Shown: in pieces, positions 35,407 through 44,516 of the stretch
Layout of the letters: every line of letters begins with the position of its first letter
Numbering within the stretch: position 1 is the first letter of the stretch
DNA from: Alphaproteobacteria bacterium
GTDB lineage: Bacteria > Pseudomonadota > Alphaproteobacteria > UBA828
Reading direction: 5' to 3'
Assembly (NCBI GenBank): GCA_022826345.1
Contig: JAJDVB010000178.1
Location: 12,053 to 76,052, forward strand
DNA: 64,000 nucleotides
Notes under the pieces: model-generated
What the model saw: only the letters and a program-made list of their open reading frames with translations
Database searches by the model: none
Told to the model about the DNA's origin: nothing
Translations under genes and position numbers: made by a program

Positions 35407-36037
35407 CGACGACAGCGGCACGATCTTTCGCGACGTCACGCTGCTCGCGCTCGCCGCTTTCGTCGCGATGGTGCTTATGCTGCTGCCGTTCCTCAATACA
35501 GGTGCAGAGGTCGAGAGCGAGACCGACGGGATCACCGATCCCGGCAACGTAATCATCGAGCTCCTGTGGGCGTCGGATCGCGATGCCGACATCGATCTTT
35601 GGGTCAAGGCGCCAGAGCGGGCGCCGGTGGGTTTCCCCAACAAGGGCAACGAGGTGGTCAATCTGCTGCGCGATGATCTCGGATTATTTCAAGACCTTAC
35701 CGATATCAATTACGAGATTGTCTACAGTCGCGGCATCGTGCCAGGCGAATGGATCGTCAACGTTCAGGCCTACCGGCTTGAGGACCCGATTCAGCCGACG
35801 CCGGTCGCGGTTCAGGTGGTCGTTAGCGTCAAGCGCGAGGGCGAGGACAGGCCGACGCCGATCCTGAAGAAGGAGGTCGAGCTGCGCTTCCTCCGCCACG
35901 AGCTGACCGTGTTCCGCTTCGCACTGACCGGCAAGGGCGCGCTCGTGCACGGCAGCGTCAACGACGTCAAACACTCCCTCATCATGGAATACGCCCGGGC
36001 CCACAACCGTTTGCTCCAGGAACGGCCGGGTGGATAG
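35393..36037 (+). CDS. single-pass membrane protein, probable TolR/ExbD-like partner
   Basis: 214 aa protein with a short acidic cytoplasmic N-terminus, one membrane helix at about 18-36 (LLALAAFVAMVLMLLPFL) and a periplasmic domain. The topology matches ExbD/TolR/MotB. An Asp precedes the helix (RDVTLLAL) where energised partners often have a membrane Asp. The periplasmic domain has LLWASDRDADIDLWVKAPE, a pattern like secreted DxDLxV beta-sandwich proteins, not the usual TolR fold. Gene overlaps on both sides indicate coupling with the channel-like protein and the next membrane protein. Confidence 0.65.
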   Translation: MDEFDDDSGTIFRDVTLLALAAFVAMVLMLLPFLNTGAEVESETDGITDPGNVIIELLWASDRDADIDLWVKAPERAPVGFPNKGNEVVNLLRDDLGLFQDLTDINYEIVYSRGIVPGEWIVNVQAYRLEDPIQPTPVAVQVVVSVKREGEDRPTPILKKEVELRFLRHELTVFRFALTGKGALVHGSVNDVKHSLIMEYARAHNRLLQERPGG

Positions 36038-36542
36038 TTTCGCTTATCTCTACGTCGCGCTTGCGCTGGTGGGAGCCGCGCTCGCCAGTATTGCGGTCTG
36101 GTCCAGGCGCAGGGCGCAGTGGAAGGCCGTTGCCGTCGGCCTGCTCTCCGCTCTCGTCGTGATCGGCTATTTCAGCTATTCCATGCTGCTCTCGCGACCG
36201 AAGCCGCTTTCCCTGGACATGATGGACGTGTCCGGAGCGCGTGTGCTCTCGGCCGCACTGCGCGAGGACGAGGCGATCTATCTCTGGCTTTCCGTCGATG
36301 GGACGCCCCGCTTCTATGCGTTGCCGTGGGACCAGGCGGCAGCCCAGCGGCTTCAGTCGGTCATGCGCGAGACCCGGCGCTCTGGTCACGACGTGGTAAT
36401 CCAGAGGGCGGAAGAGGGCGGCGACGTGGATGCGCCGGAGGAGGAAGCGACAGGGGCCAACAACTTCTACGCAGTGCCCCCACCGCTCCTGCTGCCGACA
36501 AAGCGGCTCCACGCCATCCGCGGCTCTGCGGGCGAGATGTGA
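36030..36542 (+). CDS. uncharacterised two-helix membrane protein
   Basis: 170 aa protein, not recognised. Two hydrophobic segments at about 4-24 and 33-52, joined by a short basic loop (SRRRAQWK), then a soluble C-terminal domain (ARVLSAALREDEAIYLWLSVDGTPRFYALPW cut here into a strand-rich region about 68-100) and an acidic linker. It starts with GTG inside the end of the previous gene (8-bp overlap) and ends in a 4-bp overlap with dgt. Third member of the putative membrane module. Confidence 0.6.
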   Translation: MDSFAYLYVALALVGAALASIAVWSRRRAQWKAVAVGLLSALVVIGYFSYSMLLSRPKPLSLDMMDVSGARVLSAALREDEAIYLWLSVDGTPRFYALPWDQAAAQRLQSVMRETRRSGHDVVIQRAEEGGDVDAPEEEATGANNFYAVPPPLLLPTKRLHAIRGSAGEM

Positions 36543-37735
36543 GCGTGCGCACCAGCGACGCAACTGCACCGGCCACGCCCCGCGCGGCCGCTCCCTACGC
36601 TTCGTTTCCCGAGAGGAGCCGCGGGCGTCTCTACCCGGAGCCGGAAAGCCGCACGCGGACGGCCTTCCAGCGCGACCGCGACCGCATCATCCACTGCGCG
36701 GCGTTCCGCCGGCTCCAGCACAAGACGCAGGTCTTCGTCTATCACGAGGGAGATCATTACCGGACGCGCCTCACTCACAGCCTGGAGGTGGCGCAGATCG
36801 CGCGCTCGATCAGCCGTGTTCTCGGGGTGGACGAGGACCTCGCCGAGGCGCTGGCGCTGGCCCACGATCTCGGGCACCCGCCCTTCGGCCATGCCGGCGA
36901 AGCCGCGCTCGACCTGGCGATGGAGCCCTACGGCGGTTTCGACCACAACGCGCAGACCATGCGCATCCTGACCGCGTTGGAGCAACGCTACATCGACTTC
37001 GACGGCCTGAACCTCACCTGGGAGACCCTGGAAGGGGTGGCGAAGCACAATGGTCCGCGTCAGGCAGATGCGAGCCCCGGTTCCATCGAGGCTTATTCGG
37101 CGCGGCACGACCTGGAGCTTCACACCCATGCCGGGCTGGAGGCTCAGATCGCGGCGCTGGCGGACGATATCGCCTACAACAATCACGACGTGGACGACGG
37201 GCTGCGCGCAGGCCTCTTCACTGTCAAGGATCTGAAGGACGTCCCACTGGTAGGCGGAATTCTGGGTGAGGTCGCCGCCGATCACCCGGGCGGCGAGGAG
37301 AGCCGCCAAATTCACGAGACGGTCCGGCGCATGATCGGCGCCATGGTCGAAGACGTGATCGATGCCAGCCGGCAGCGCCTGGAGGAGGTCGGGCCGGTCA
37401 GCGTCGAGGCCGTGCGCAGTCACGGCGCCCCGCTGATCGCCTTCTCCGAGGCCATGCAAGCCCACGGCGAGGGGTTGAAGGCGTTCCTGCGCGAGCGCAT
37501 GTATCGTCATCACAAGGTCAACCGCATGGCCAGCAAGGCGCGAAGGACGGTGGGCGAGCTGTTCGAGCTCTTCATCGACGAGCCACAATGCCTGCCCGAG
37601 GAGTGGCGGGCCCGATGCGACGGGCCGCGAACGCTAAGCACGGCGCGGGTGGTTGCCGATTACGTCGCCGGGATGACGGATCGCTTCGCCATTCAGGAAC
37701 ATCGCAATCTCTTCGATACGGTGCTGTGGAGATGA
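36539..37735 (+). CDS. dgt: deoxyguanosinetriphosphate triphosphohydrolase-like protein
   Basis: 398 aa HD-domain dNTP triphosphohydrolase. Motifs: [29 protein letters not shown] (HD-type His), [14 protein letters not shown] (HD pair) and [13 protein letters not shown] (distal Asp). This is the proteobacterial Dgt-like type 2 that usually precedes argS in alphaproteobacteria. GTG 36539 overlaps the upstream TGA; the stop overlaps the argS start (ATGA). Role: control of dNTP pools. Confidence 0.92.
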   Translation: MSVRTSDATAPATPRAAAPYASFPERSRGRLYPEPESRTRTAFQRDRDRIIHCAAFRRLQHKTQVFVYHEGDHYRTRLTHSLEVAQIARSISRVLGVDEDLAEALALAHDLGHPPFGHAGEAALDLAMEPYGGFDHNAQTMRILTALEQRYIDFDGLNLTWETLEGVAKHNGPRQADASPGSIEAYSARHDLELHTHAGLEAQIAALADDIAYNNHDVDDGLRAGLFTVKDLKDVPLVGGILGEVAADHPGGEESRQIHETVRRMIGAMVEDVIDASRQRLEEVGPVSVEAVRSHGAPLIAFSEAMQAHGEGLKAFLRERMYRHHKVNRMASKARRTVGELFELFIDEPQCLPEEWRARCDGPRTLSTARVVADYVAGMTDRFAIQEHRNLFDTVLWR

Positions 37736-39486
37736 ATGTTTTCAGTCATTTGTCAGAGATTATTCACAAGGAAATCGAGGAGTTGTGCGATGCCGGCGCG
37801 TTGCCTGCCGAGCTCGATCTCTCGGCAGTCCAGGTGGAGCCGCCGCGCGAGGCGGAACACGGCGATGCGGCCTGCAATGCCGCGCTCGTCCTGGCAAAGC
37901 AGGCGCGCCGCAAGCCGCGCGAGATCGCCGAGCAACTGGCCGAGCGGTTGCGAGAGCGCGTGGCAATTCGCTCGGTCGAGGTCGCTGGCCCCGGCTTCGT
38001 CAATCTGCGGCTCACGGACGACTTCTGGTGGGCGCGGTTGGCCGAGCTGCTCGCCGCGGGACCTGGATACGGCGCCGACGACCTGGGTCAAGGCCGGCGT
38101 ACCAACGTGGAATATGTTTCCGCCAACCCCACGGGGCCGCTCCACGTTGGCCATGCCAGGGGGGCGGTGGTGGGCGACGCCCTCGCCAACCTGCTCGCTC
38201 ATATGGGCTTCGCCGTGACGCGGGAGTACTACGTGAACGACGCCGGCGCGCAGGTGGATACCCTCGCTCGCTCCGTCCATGCGCGCTACCGCGAGGCTTG
38301 CGGCGAGGTGATCGGGGCCATTCCTGAAGGGCTCTATCCCGGCGACTATCTGGTGCCAGTGGGCGAAGCGCTCGCCGCCCGCGACGGCCGGCGTTGGCTG
38401 GAAGAGCCGGAATCGGTCTGGCTGCCGGAGGTTCGCAGCTTCGCCATCGAGGCCATGATGGACCTCGTGCGCGAAGACCTCGACGCACTCGGGGTGCGGC
38501 ACGATCTCTTCTGCTCGGAGCGCGCGCTGGTCGGCGAAGGCCGGGTCGACGATGCCTACGCGGCGCTGGAGGGTGCCGGGCTCATCTACAGCGGCGTCCT
38601 GGAACCGCCCAAGGGCAAGCGTGACGACGATTGGGAGCCGCGCGAGCAGAGCCTTTTCCGCGCCACCGAATTCGGCGACGACACCGACCGGCCGTTGAAG
38701 AAGTCGGACGGTACCTGGACCTACTTCGCCACGGACATCGCCTATCACCGCGACAAGATCGAGCGCGGCTTCGCCGACCTGATCGACGTGTGGGGGGCCG
38801 ACCACGGCGGCTACGTCAAGCGGATGAAGGCCGCCGTCGCGGCGATCTCCAACGGTTCGGCGAACCTCGACGTCAAGATATGCCAGATGGTGAAGCTGCT
38901 CGACGACGGCGAGCCGGTGGCGATGTCGAAGCGTGCCGGACGCTTCGTGACGCTGCGAGATGTCGTCGACGAGGTCGGCCGCGACGTGGTCCGTTTCATC
39001 ATGCTGACACGCCGCAACGACGCCCCGCTTGAGTTTGACCTTCGAAGGGTGTTGGAGCAGTCGCGCGACAACCCGGTCTTCTACGTCCAGTACGCCCACG
39101 CCAGGGCGTGTTCGGCATTGCGCCGCGGGGCCGAGATCGTGCCCGAGAACGAGCTCACGCCTGCCGCTCTCGCCAGTGCCGATCTGACGTGCCTGGATGA
39201 CCCGGCCGAGCTCGACCTGATCCGGCGGCTCTGCCAGTGGCCTCGGGTGCTGGCGGGCGCCGCTTTGACCCACGAGCCGCACCGCATCGCCTATCATCTG
39301 CAGGAGCTTGCGGGCGCCTTCCATCTGCTCTGGACCAGAGGGAAGGACGAGCCGCGGCTGCGCTTCGTCGATGCGGAGCGACCGTCGGAGACGCGCGCGC
39401 GGCTTGCGTTGATTAGCGGCGTCAGGATCGTTATTGCGGAGGGGCTGGCGCTGTTCGGAGTCGAGCCGGTGCAGGAGATGCGATGA
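37732..39486 (+). CDS. argS: arginyl-tRNA synthetase
   Basis: 584 aa class I synthetase charging tRNA-Arg. It has the N-terminal Arg-S domain, the HIGH-type motif [15 protein letters not shown] near residue 130, the KMSKS-type [12 protein letters not shown] near 397 and the C-terminal DALR anticodon-binding domain. Full length. The ATG 37732 overlaps the dgt stop and the TGA overlaps the next ATG. Confidence 0.97.
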   Translation: MNVFSHLSEIIHKEIEELCDAGALPAELDLSAVQVEPPREAEHGDAACNAALVLAKQARRKPREIAEQLAERLRERVAIRSVEVAGPGFVNLRLTDDFWWARLAELLAAGPGYGADDLGQGRRTNVEYVSANPTGPLHVGHARGAVVGDALANLLAHMGFAVTREYYVNDAGAQVDTLARSVHARYREACGEVIGAIPEGLYPGDYLVPVGEALAARDGRRWLEEPESVWLPEVRSFAIEAMMDLVREDLDALGVRHDLFCSERALVGEGRVDDAYAALEGAGLIYSGVLEPPKGKRDDDWEPREQSLFRATEFGDDTDRPLKKSDGTWTYFATDIAYHRDKIERGFADLIDVWGADHGGYVKRMKAAVAAISNGSANLDVKICQMVKLLDDGEPVAMSKRAGRFVTLRDVVDEVGRDVVRFIMLTRRNDAPLEFDLRRVLEQSRDNPVFYVQYAHARACSALRRGAEIVPENELTPAALASADLTCLDDPAELDLIRRLCQWPRVLAGAALTHEPHRIAYHLQELAGAFHLLWTRGKDEPRLRFVDAERPSETRARLALISGVRIVIAEGLALFGVEPVQEMR

Positions 39487-40733
39487 GCGGCGGCGAAGAC
39501 GGCTCGGAGACCCCGCCCGCGCCCGAGTCGCCGGACGCGGAGACGCCAGCGGCATCTCAGGAGCCGGTCGAGCAAGCCGACGAGGGGCGGGCGGAAAGCC
39601 GGCGCCCCCGACTGCTTCCGGTCTGGATTCTTCTGGGCGCTGCAGTGCTCGCGGGCGGCGCCTGGGCTGTAACCGAGCGGGTGGGGAGCGGAGGAGGACC
39701 ACCACCTGACGAGGCTTCGGTGCCGCTCATCACCGCCTCAGCAGAGCCTTGGAAAGTGCGTCCCGACGATCCGGGTGGGTTGAAAATCCCGAATCAGGGC
39801 ACGCTGATTTACGAAACGCTGTCGGCGGCCGAGCCCGAGGAAGCGCCGGAGCGGGTTTTGCCACCGCCGGAGGAGCCGCTGGCTCCGCCAAAGCCGGAGC
39901 CCGATAGCGCCGAAGCGCTCGCGGTGGCGGGGTCCGGCGCAGATACCGCGGTGGCGGCGTTAGAACCCGATGCAGGCGGCGTTGAAGAACCGGCGCCCGT
40001 GCCGGTCGAGGAGGCGACACCCCCAGGACCCGAGGCGCCGACGGAGCCCGTCTCGGCCGAAGAGGCACCCCCGCCCGAGCACGACGGCCCCCCAGAGTTC
40101 GCAGCGGTCGAGGAAGCGCCGCCGCTCGATCTCGAGACTTCGGAAATCGACGGGGTTCTGCTGCCGCCGCCGCCCAAGCCGGGAACGCTTGCGGCCATAC
40201 TGGCCGATGAGGCGCGGAGGTCCGAGCTCGATGAGCCGGCCACGGTCGAAGCCCCCACGCGTGAAACCGAGCCACCGTCAGCAGTCGAGGACGTGCCGGG
40301 GCTGGAGGCTGACACGCTGGCTCTGGTCGAAGAAGTGCTGCAGCGAGACGCCGGGGCGCCCGCCGCGTCCTCCCAGGCTGAAGAGGCAGACCCGGTGCCG
40401 CTGCCCCCGTACAAGCCGCGCCCCGTGGCGCGGGCCGAGCCGGCTCGCGAAGGGCTCGCTCCACCGGCAACGGATCAACCCCGCGCCTGGCGTTACGTTC
40501 AGCTCGGCACCGCGAACGCGAGAAGCCCATTGGAGACGCTTTGGGAGACGCTCCGCCGCCGCCACGATGATGCACTCACCGGCCTTAGTCCGCTGATCAT
40601 GCCAGTTGATCGCGGCGACAACGGCATCTTCTACCGGCTGCGCGCCGGTCCGCTCACCGACGTGGCTGCGGCGCGGAGGGTCTGCGAGCGGCTGAAGGAG
40701 CGTGGGCGCGAGTGCTTCGTGGCGCGAGATTGA
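39483..40733 (+). CDS. SPOR-domain membrane protein
   Basis: 416 aa protein with a cytoplasmic acidic N-terminus, one membrane helix at about 42-63 ([20 protein letters not shown]), a long Pro/Glu/Ala-rich periplasmic linker (about 80-330) and a C-terminal SPOR domain (about 335-416, [20 protein letters not shown] and [20 protein letters not shown]). SPOR domains bind denuded septal peptidoglycan, so a cell-division role is expected. It is the typical gene between argS and nagZ in alphaproteobacteria. Confidence 0.9.
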   Translation: MSGGEDGSETPPAPESPDAETPAASQEPVEQADEGRAESRRPRLLPVWILLGAAVLAGGAWAVTERVGSGGGPPPDEASVPLITASAEPWKVRPDDPGGLKIPNQGTLIYETLSAAEPEEAPERVLPPPEEPLAPPKPEPDSAEALAVAGSGADTAVAALEPDAGGVEEPAPVPVEEATPPGPEAPTEPVSAEEAPPPEHDGPPEFAAVEEAPPLDLETSEIDGVLLPPPPKPGTLAAILADEARRSELDEPATVEAPTRETEPPSAVEDVPGLEADTLALVEEVLQRDAGAPAASSQAEEADPVPLPPYKPRPVARAEPAREGLAPPATDQPRAWRYVQLGTANARSPLETLWETLRRRHDDALTGLSPLIMPVDRGDNGIFYRLRAGPLTDVAAARRVCERLKERGRECFVARD

Positions 40734-40740
40734 GGACGGC

Positions 40741-41775
40741 GTGACGCCACGCGCCGCGCCGCGGGCGGTGATTCTCGGCTGCGCGGGCCCGGTACTCGAC
40801 GCAGACGAGCGCCGCTTCATGACAGAAGCGGATCCAACGGGTTTCATCCTATTCAAGCGAAATTGTGAACGACCGGAGCAGGTTCGGACGCTGGTCGCGG
40901 CACTGCGCGAGGCCGTCGCGCGACCCGGCGCGCCGGTGTTGATCGATCAGGAAGGCGGCCGCGTAGCCCGCCTCGGCGCCCCGCACTGGTGCGTGCCGCC
41001 CGCGCCGGCGCTGCTCGGTGCGCTGGCCAGGATCGACGAGACCGCCGGCGCACGCGCGGCCTGGCTCAACGCCCGCTTGGTGGCGGCGGACCTGCATCCC
41101 CTCGGGATCACGGTCAACTGCGCGCCGGTGCTGGACCTCCACCTCGGTCATGCCGGCAATGCCATCGGCGACCGCTCGCTTGGCGCCGATCCGCACGTGG
41201 TAGGGCGATTGGGCCGGGCAGTCTGTGACGGCCTTGCCGCGGGCGGCATCGTCCCGGCCATCAAGCACTTGCCGGGTCACGGGCGCGCGGCTGCCGACAG
41301 CCACGCGGTGCTGCCGCGTGTCGAGGCATCGCTCGACGTGCTGCGCGCTTCCGATTTCGCGCCTTTTCGCGCGCTTTGCGATACGCCGGCGGGATTGACT
41401 GCCCATGTGTGCTATGCGGCACTCGACCCCGAGCGGCCCGGCACACTCTCCAGGACCGTGATCGAGGAGGCCGTGAGAGGCGCCATCGGCTTCGACGGCT
41501 TGTTGGTGAGCGACGATCTTTCCATGGGTGCCTTGACCGGACCGGTCGGCGCACGGGCCGCCGCTGCGCTCGCGGCCGGCTGCGACCTGGCTCTTCACTG
41601 CAACGGAAACCGCGACGAAATGGCGGATGTCACGGCGGCCGTGCCCCGACTCGAGGGCCGCGCGCGGGAGCGATTTGATTTGATGTTGGCGTTGCGGCAC
41701 GAACCCGACCCCTTCGACCAAGCCGACGGCCGCCGTGAGCTGGATGCCTTGCTGGCCCGGGTGGCTCCTCCGTGA
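40741..41775 (+). CDS. nagZ: beta-N-acetylhexosaminidase NagZ
   Basis: 344 aa family 3 glycoside hydrolase of peptidoglycan recycling, removing GlcNAc from anhydro-muropeptides in the cytoplasm. Motifs: TGFILFKRN, DQEGGRVARL, KHLPGHGRAAADSHAVLP (catalytic His loop) and LVSDDLSMGAL (nucleophile Asp). GTG 40741 lies 7 nt after the SPOR gene stop and gives a family-like start (PRAVILGCAG). The stop overlaps the protease gene. Confidence 0.93.
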   Translation: MTPRAAPRAVILGCAGPVLDADERRFMTEADPTGFILFKRNCERPEQVRTLVAALREAVARPGAPVLIDQEGGRVARLGAPHWCVPPAPALLGALARIDETAGARAAWLNARLVAADLHPLGITVNCAPVLDLHLGHAGNAIGDRSLGADPHVVGRLGRAVCDGLAAGGIVPAIKHLPGHGRAAADSHAVLPRVEASLDVLRASDFAPFRALCDTPAGLTAHVCYAALDPERPGTLSRTVIEEAVRGAIGFDGLLVSDDLSMGALTGPVGARAAAALAAGCDLALHCNGNRDEMADVTAAVPRLEGRARERFDLMLALRHEPDPFDQADGRRELDALLARVAPP

Positions 41776-42476
41776 TCGAGGCCTGGATCCTCGCCGCATC
41801 GGTCTGGGTGATTCCGGTGCTGCTCGCCATCACCCTGCACGAGGCCGCGCACGGTTGGGCAGCGCTCAAGCTCGGCGACGACACGGCGAAGCGGCTCGGC
41901 CGGGTCACGCTCAATCCGATCAAGCACGTGCACCCCGTGGGCACGATCCTGTTGCCGGGCGCGCTCATCGCCGTCGGCGCGCCCTTCGTCTTCGGCTTCG
42001 CGAAACCTGTGCCGGTCAACCCGGCGAGGCTTCGCAACCCCAGGGGCGGCATGGTCCTCGTAGCGCTCGCGGGGCCGGGGATGAACATCCTGCTGGCCTG
42101 CCTCTCGGCCTTGCTGCTCCACGTGGCAACGGCCCTTCCGGCGTCGCTGGCCGAATGGTGGCAGGCGACGTTCACCCTCGGCATCGTCATCAACCTGGTG
42201 CTGGCCATCTTCAACATGCTGCCGGTGCCGCCGCTCGACGGCGGCCGCGTGGTGCACGGGCTGCTGCCGCCGCGCCATGCCGAGCGTTTCGCGCGACTCG
42301 AACGCTTCGGTATAATTGCCGTGCTGGTGGCGTTCTTTCTGGTGCCGCTGGCGGCGGCGGAGTTCGGCAGCGCGTTCAACCCGCTGGCGGCGATCATCCT
42401 GCCGCCGACGGCAGCAGGTTTCGAGTTGATCGTCGGTTTGTTCGGCGTGGAGGCGTTGGTGTCATGGCTGATCTGA
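41772..42476 (+). CDS. site-2-type M50 metalloprotease family protein
   Basis: 234 aa polytopic membrane protein. The zinc site HEAAHG is at residues 23-28 in the first helix, and the distal NMLPVPPLDGGRV motif is near 155. It is the short, PDZ-less rhomboid-like-size M50 form commonly found beside scpA. Start GTG 41772 overlaps the nagZ TGA; 13-bp overlap with scpA. Target unknown. Confidence 0.9.
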   Translation: MIEAWILAASVWVIPVLLAITLHEAAHGWAALKLGDDTAKRLGRVTLNPIKHVHPVGTILLPGALIAVGAPFVFGFAKPVPVNPARLRNPRGGMVLVALAGPGMNILLACLSALLLHVATALPASLAEWWQATFTLGIVINLVLAIFNMLPVPPLDGGRVVHGLLPPRHAERFARLERFGIIAVLVAFFLVPLAAAEFGSAFNPLAAIILPPTAAGFELIVGLFGVEALVSWLI

Positions 42477-43285
42477 CACCGTTTGAAGACGACGCGAGCG
42501 CGGGAGGCTCGGCTGCGCGCCCGCCCGGTGCGGCCGGCGACGAGCCCACGCTGATCGTCAACCTCGACGGCTTCGAGGGGCCGCTCGACCTGCTGCTCAC
42601 GCTCGCCCGCACCCAGAAGGTCGACCTCGCCCGCATCTCGATACTGGCGCTGGCCGAGCAGTATCTGGACTACGTCGCCCAGGCGCGCCGGCTTCGCCTG
42701 GAGCTTGCGGCCAACTATCTGGTCATGGCGGCGTGGCTCGCCTACCTCAAGTCGCGCCTGCTCCTGCCCGACGAGGGGGAAGACGCTGAGGAGCCGAGCG
42801 GCCCCGAGATGGCTGCTGCGCTCGCCCTCAGGCTTCGTCGCCTGGCCGCGATGCGCGACGCCGCGGCGATCCTGATGGACCGGCCGCAACTGGGGCGGGA
42901 CGTCTTCGCCGCCGGCGCGGCCGAGGGCCTGCCCGTGCATGAGGAGGCGCTGCACGAGGGCACGCTCGTCGAGCTGCTGCGGGCCTATGCCGCTCATCGC
43001 ATCCGCCGCAAGCCGCGCGGCCTGTTGATCGAGCTCAGCGCCTATCACTCGATGGAGGACGCCTACAAGCGGCTGACACAGTTGCTGGGCAGCACGCCGG
43101 ACTGGGAGATCCTTGAGCGCTTTCTGCCCCGCGGCTCTGGCCCCGAGAGCGAGGCGGCCGCGCGGTCGGGCGTGGCGAGCACATTGGCTGCGTCGCTGGA
43201 GCTTGCGCGCGAGGGCCAGTTGCAGCTTCGCCAGATGGAACCGTTCGGCCCGATCTACCTCCGCCGGAGGCGGGAAGAGACATGA
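42464..43285 (+). CDS. scpA: segregation and condensation protein A
   Basis: 273 aa kleisin subunit of the SMC-ScpAB condensin. The N-terminal LDGFEGPLDLLLTLARTQKVDLARIS block and the C-terminal winged-helix region (LIELSAYHSMEDAYKRL onward) are typical. ATG 42464 is chosen because the longer open frame lies within the M50 gene. Ends in an ATGA overlap with scpB. Confidence 0.93.
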   Translation: MADLTPFEDDASAGGSAARPPGAAGDEPTLIVNLDGFEGPLDLLLTLARTQKVDLARISILALAEQYLDYVAQARRLRLELAANYLVMAAWLAYLKSRLLLPDEGEDAEEPSGPEMAAALALRLRRLAAMRDAAAILMDRPQLGRDVFAAGAAEGLPVHEEALHEGTLVELLRAYAAHRIRRKPRGLLIELSAYHSMEDAYKRLTQLLGSTPDWEILERFLPRGSGPESEAAARSGVASTLAASLELAREGQLQLRQMEPFGPIYLRRRREET

Positions 43286-44010
43286 CCGATTCGCCCGAGT
43301 TGTCACTGACCGCAGAGCCCACCGAGGATGAGGAGCGTGCGGCCCGAGCGCGCCGCATCATGGAAGCCATGATCTTCGCGGCGGGCCGTCCGGTCGATGC
43401 TGCGACACTTGCGGCACAAGTGCCGGAGGGTACCGATGTCGAGGGAGAGCTCGCCGCGCTCGCCGCCTACTACGAGCACCGCGGCGTCCAGCTCGTGAAG
43501 GTCGCCGGCGGCTGGACCTTCCGCACCGCGGCGGATCTGGCCGATCACTTGGCCGTACACCGGGTGGTCCGCCGGCGCCTGTCGCGGGCGGCTCTGGAGA
43601 CGCTTGCGATCATCGCCTACCACCAGCCGGTCACGCGGGCGGAGGTGGAGGAGATTCGCGGGGTCCACCTGGGACGGGGCACGCTCGACATCCTGCTGGA
43701 AGCCGGCTGGATCGCGCCGAAGGGGCGCCGGCGCACGCCGGGCCGCCCCGTCACCTGGGTGACCACGCCGGCATTCATGGAGCATTTCGGGCTGGAAAGC
43801 CTCGACGACCTTCCCGGCGTGGACGAGCTGGAGGCTGCGGGCCTGCTCGACAGCCCCGATCCGGCGGCGGAAGGGGCAGGCGCTCAACCGCCGCTGGAAG
43901 GAGAGGGCGGCGACGCGCCCGATGCCGACAAAGAGCCCGACGAGGATGACTCCGCAGAGGCGGTCTCCACGACGGTCGTGCCCCTCTCCGGCCGAGGCGT
44001 GCCGTCGTAA
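43282..44010 (+). CDS. scpB: segregation and condensation protein B
   Basis: 242 aa winged-helix partner of ScpA. Typical region: ALETLAIIAYHQPVTRAEVE and IRGVHLGRGTLDILLEAGWI near residues 96-145. An acidic low-complexity tail (about 190-230) is extra to the fold. Last gene of the ten-gene run; tatABC, which follows scpB in many alphaproteobacteria, is not here. Confidence 0.93.
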   Translation: MTDSPELSLTAEPTEDEERAARARRIMEAMIFAAGRPVDAATLAAQVPEGTDVEGELAALAAYYEHRGVQLVKVAGGWTFRTAADLADHLAVHRVVRRRLSRAALETLAIIAYHQPVTRAEVEEIRGVHLGRGTLDILLEAGWIAPKGRRRTPGRPVTWVTTPAFMEHFGLESLDDLPGVDELEAAGLLDSPDPAAEGAGAQPPLEGEGGDAPDADKEPDEDDSAEAVSTTVVPLSGRGVPS

Positions 44011-44020
44011 ACCACTGGAC

Positions 44021-44041
44021 GGCAGCGGCCCCGCCGCTGCC
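44021..44041 (+). terminator. hairpin after scpB, possible terminator
   Basis: Perfect 9-bp stem GGCAGCGGC / GCCGCTGCC around CCC, 10 nt after the scpB stop. No T-tract follows, so intrinsic termination would be weak; it may protect the 3' end. Confidence 0.4.
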
Positions 44042-44135
44042 CAACTCCGATGTCTCAGCGCCGCCACGGCCTGCGTCACGCCCCGCGCGGGGGTGAGACG
44101 GCATCGAACTCTTCTTGCGGGATTAACCGGGATAG

Positions 44136-44262
44136 CCGGGATTCACCCGGATTAAGTGGGATTGAGTGAGATAACCGGGATTCACCGGGATTAAGTGGGA
44201 TCAGGTGGCATGACCGGGATTCACCGGGATTGAGTGGGACTAAGTGGGACAATCGGGATTCC
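44136..44262. repeat. 39-bp imperfect tandem repeat (minisatellite), about 3.3 copies
   Basis: Units at 44136-44174, 44175-44213 and 44214-44252, then a partial copy to 44262. Each begins (c)CGGGATTCAC and contains further GGGATTnAG sub-repeats. The 39-nt period is a multiple of three and on the minus strand each unit reads as a 13-residue block like SRLSHLIPLNPGE. The copies are diverged from one another. Confidence 0.85.
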
Positions 44263-44516
44263 GGAGTGAAGATAGCCGCCGTCCTCGACGGGGGCGTCGA
44301 CGGCGGTAGCCCGGATTGCGGAGAGCAGCCACCCCAGCGACGGGGTCCGCCAATCCTGTCTCCGCCCGTCGCACCGCGCCCGCTCTCGGCTTGCATGGCG
44401 CGATAATGCCTCACGCGCCGATCACTGTGCAGCGCACGATGTTCCGGGGCGTTCGGGGTAACCGGGCCGGCAGCCTCGTGCGGCACTGGGTAGAGCGAAG
44501 AAGTCCGCTCTAACGG

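Larger units (their letters stand above)
44011..44516. other. 506-bp non-coding gap with hairpin and minisatellite
   Basis: Convergent gap between scpB and the formate dehydrogenase operon. It holds a GC hairpin directly after scpB and a 39-bp minisatellite at 44136-44262. An open frame on the minus strand crosses the repeats but lacks a convincing start or homology. No tRNA could be folded by eye. Confidence 0.7.

Noticed and set aside
34687..35661. Minus-strand frame opposite the MotA/TolQ-like gene
   Set aside because: Highly charged, low-complexity translation; the plus strand gives clear membrane helices and overlapping gene starts.
44136..44262. CRISPR-like array
   Set aside because: The repeat units are directly contiguous with no unique spacers, and the copies are diverged; it is a minisatellite.
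44485..44516. tRNA-like stretch near the fdsA 3' end
   Set aside because: A D-arm-like GGGTAGAGC exists, but no TPsiC arm or acceptor stem could be matched.
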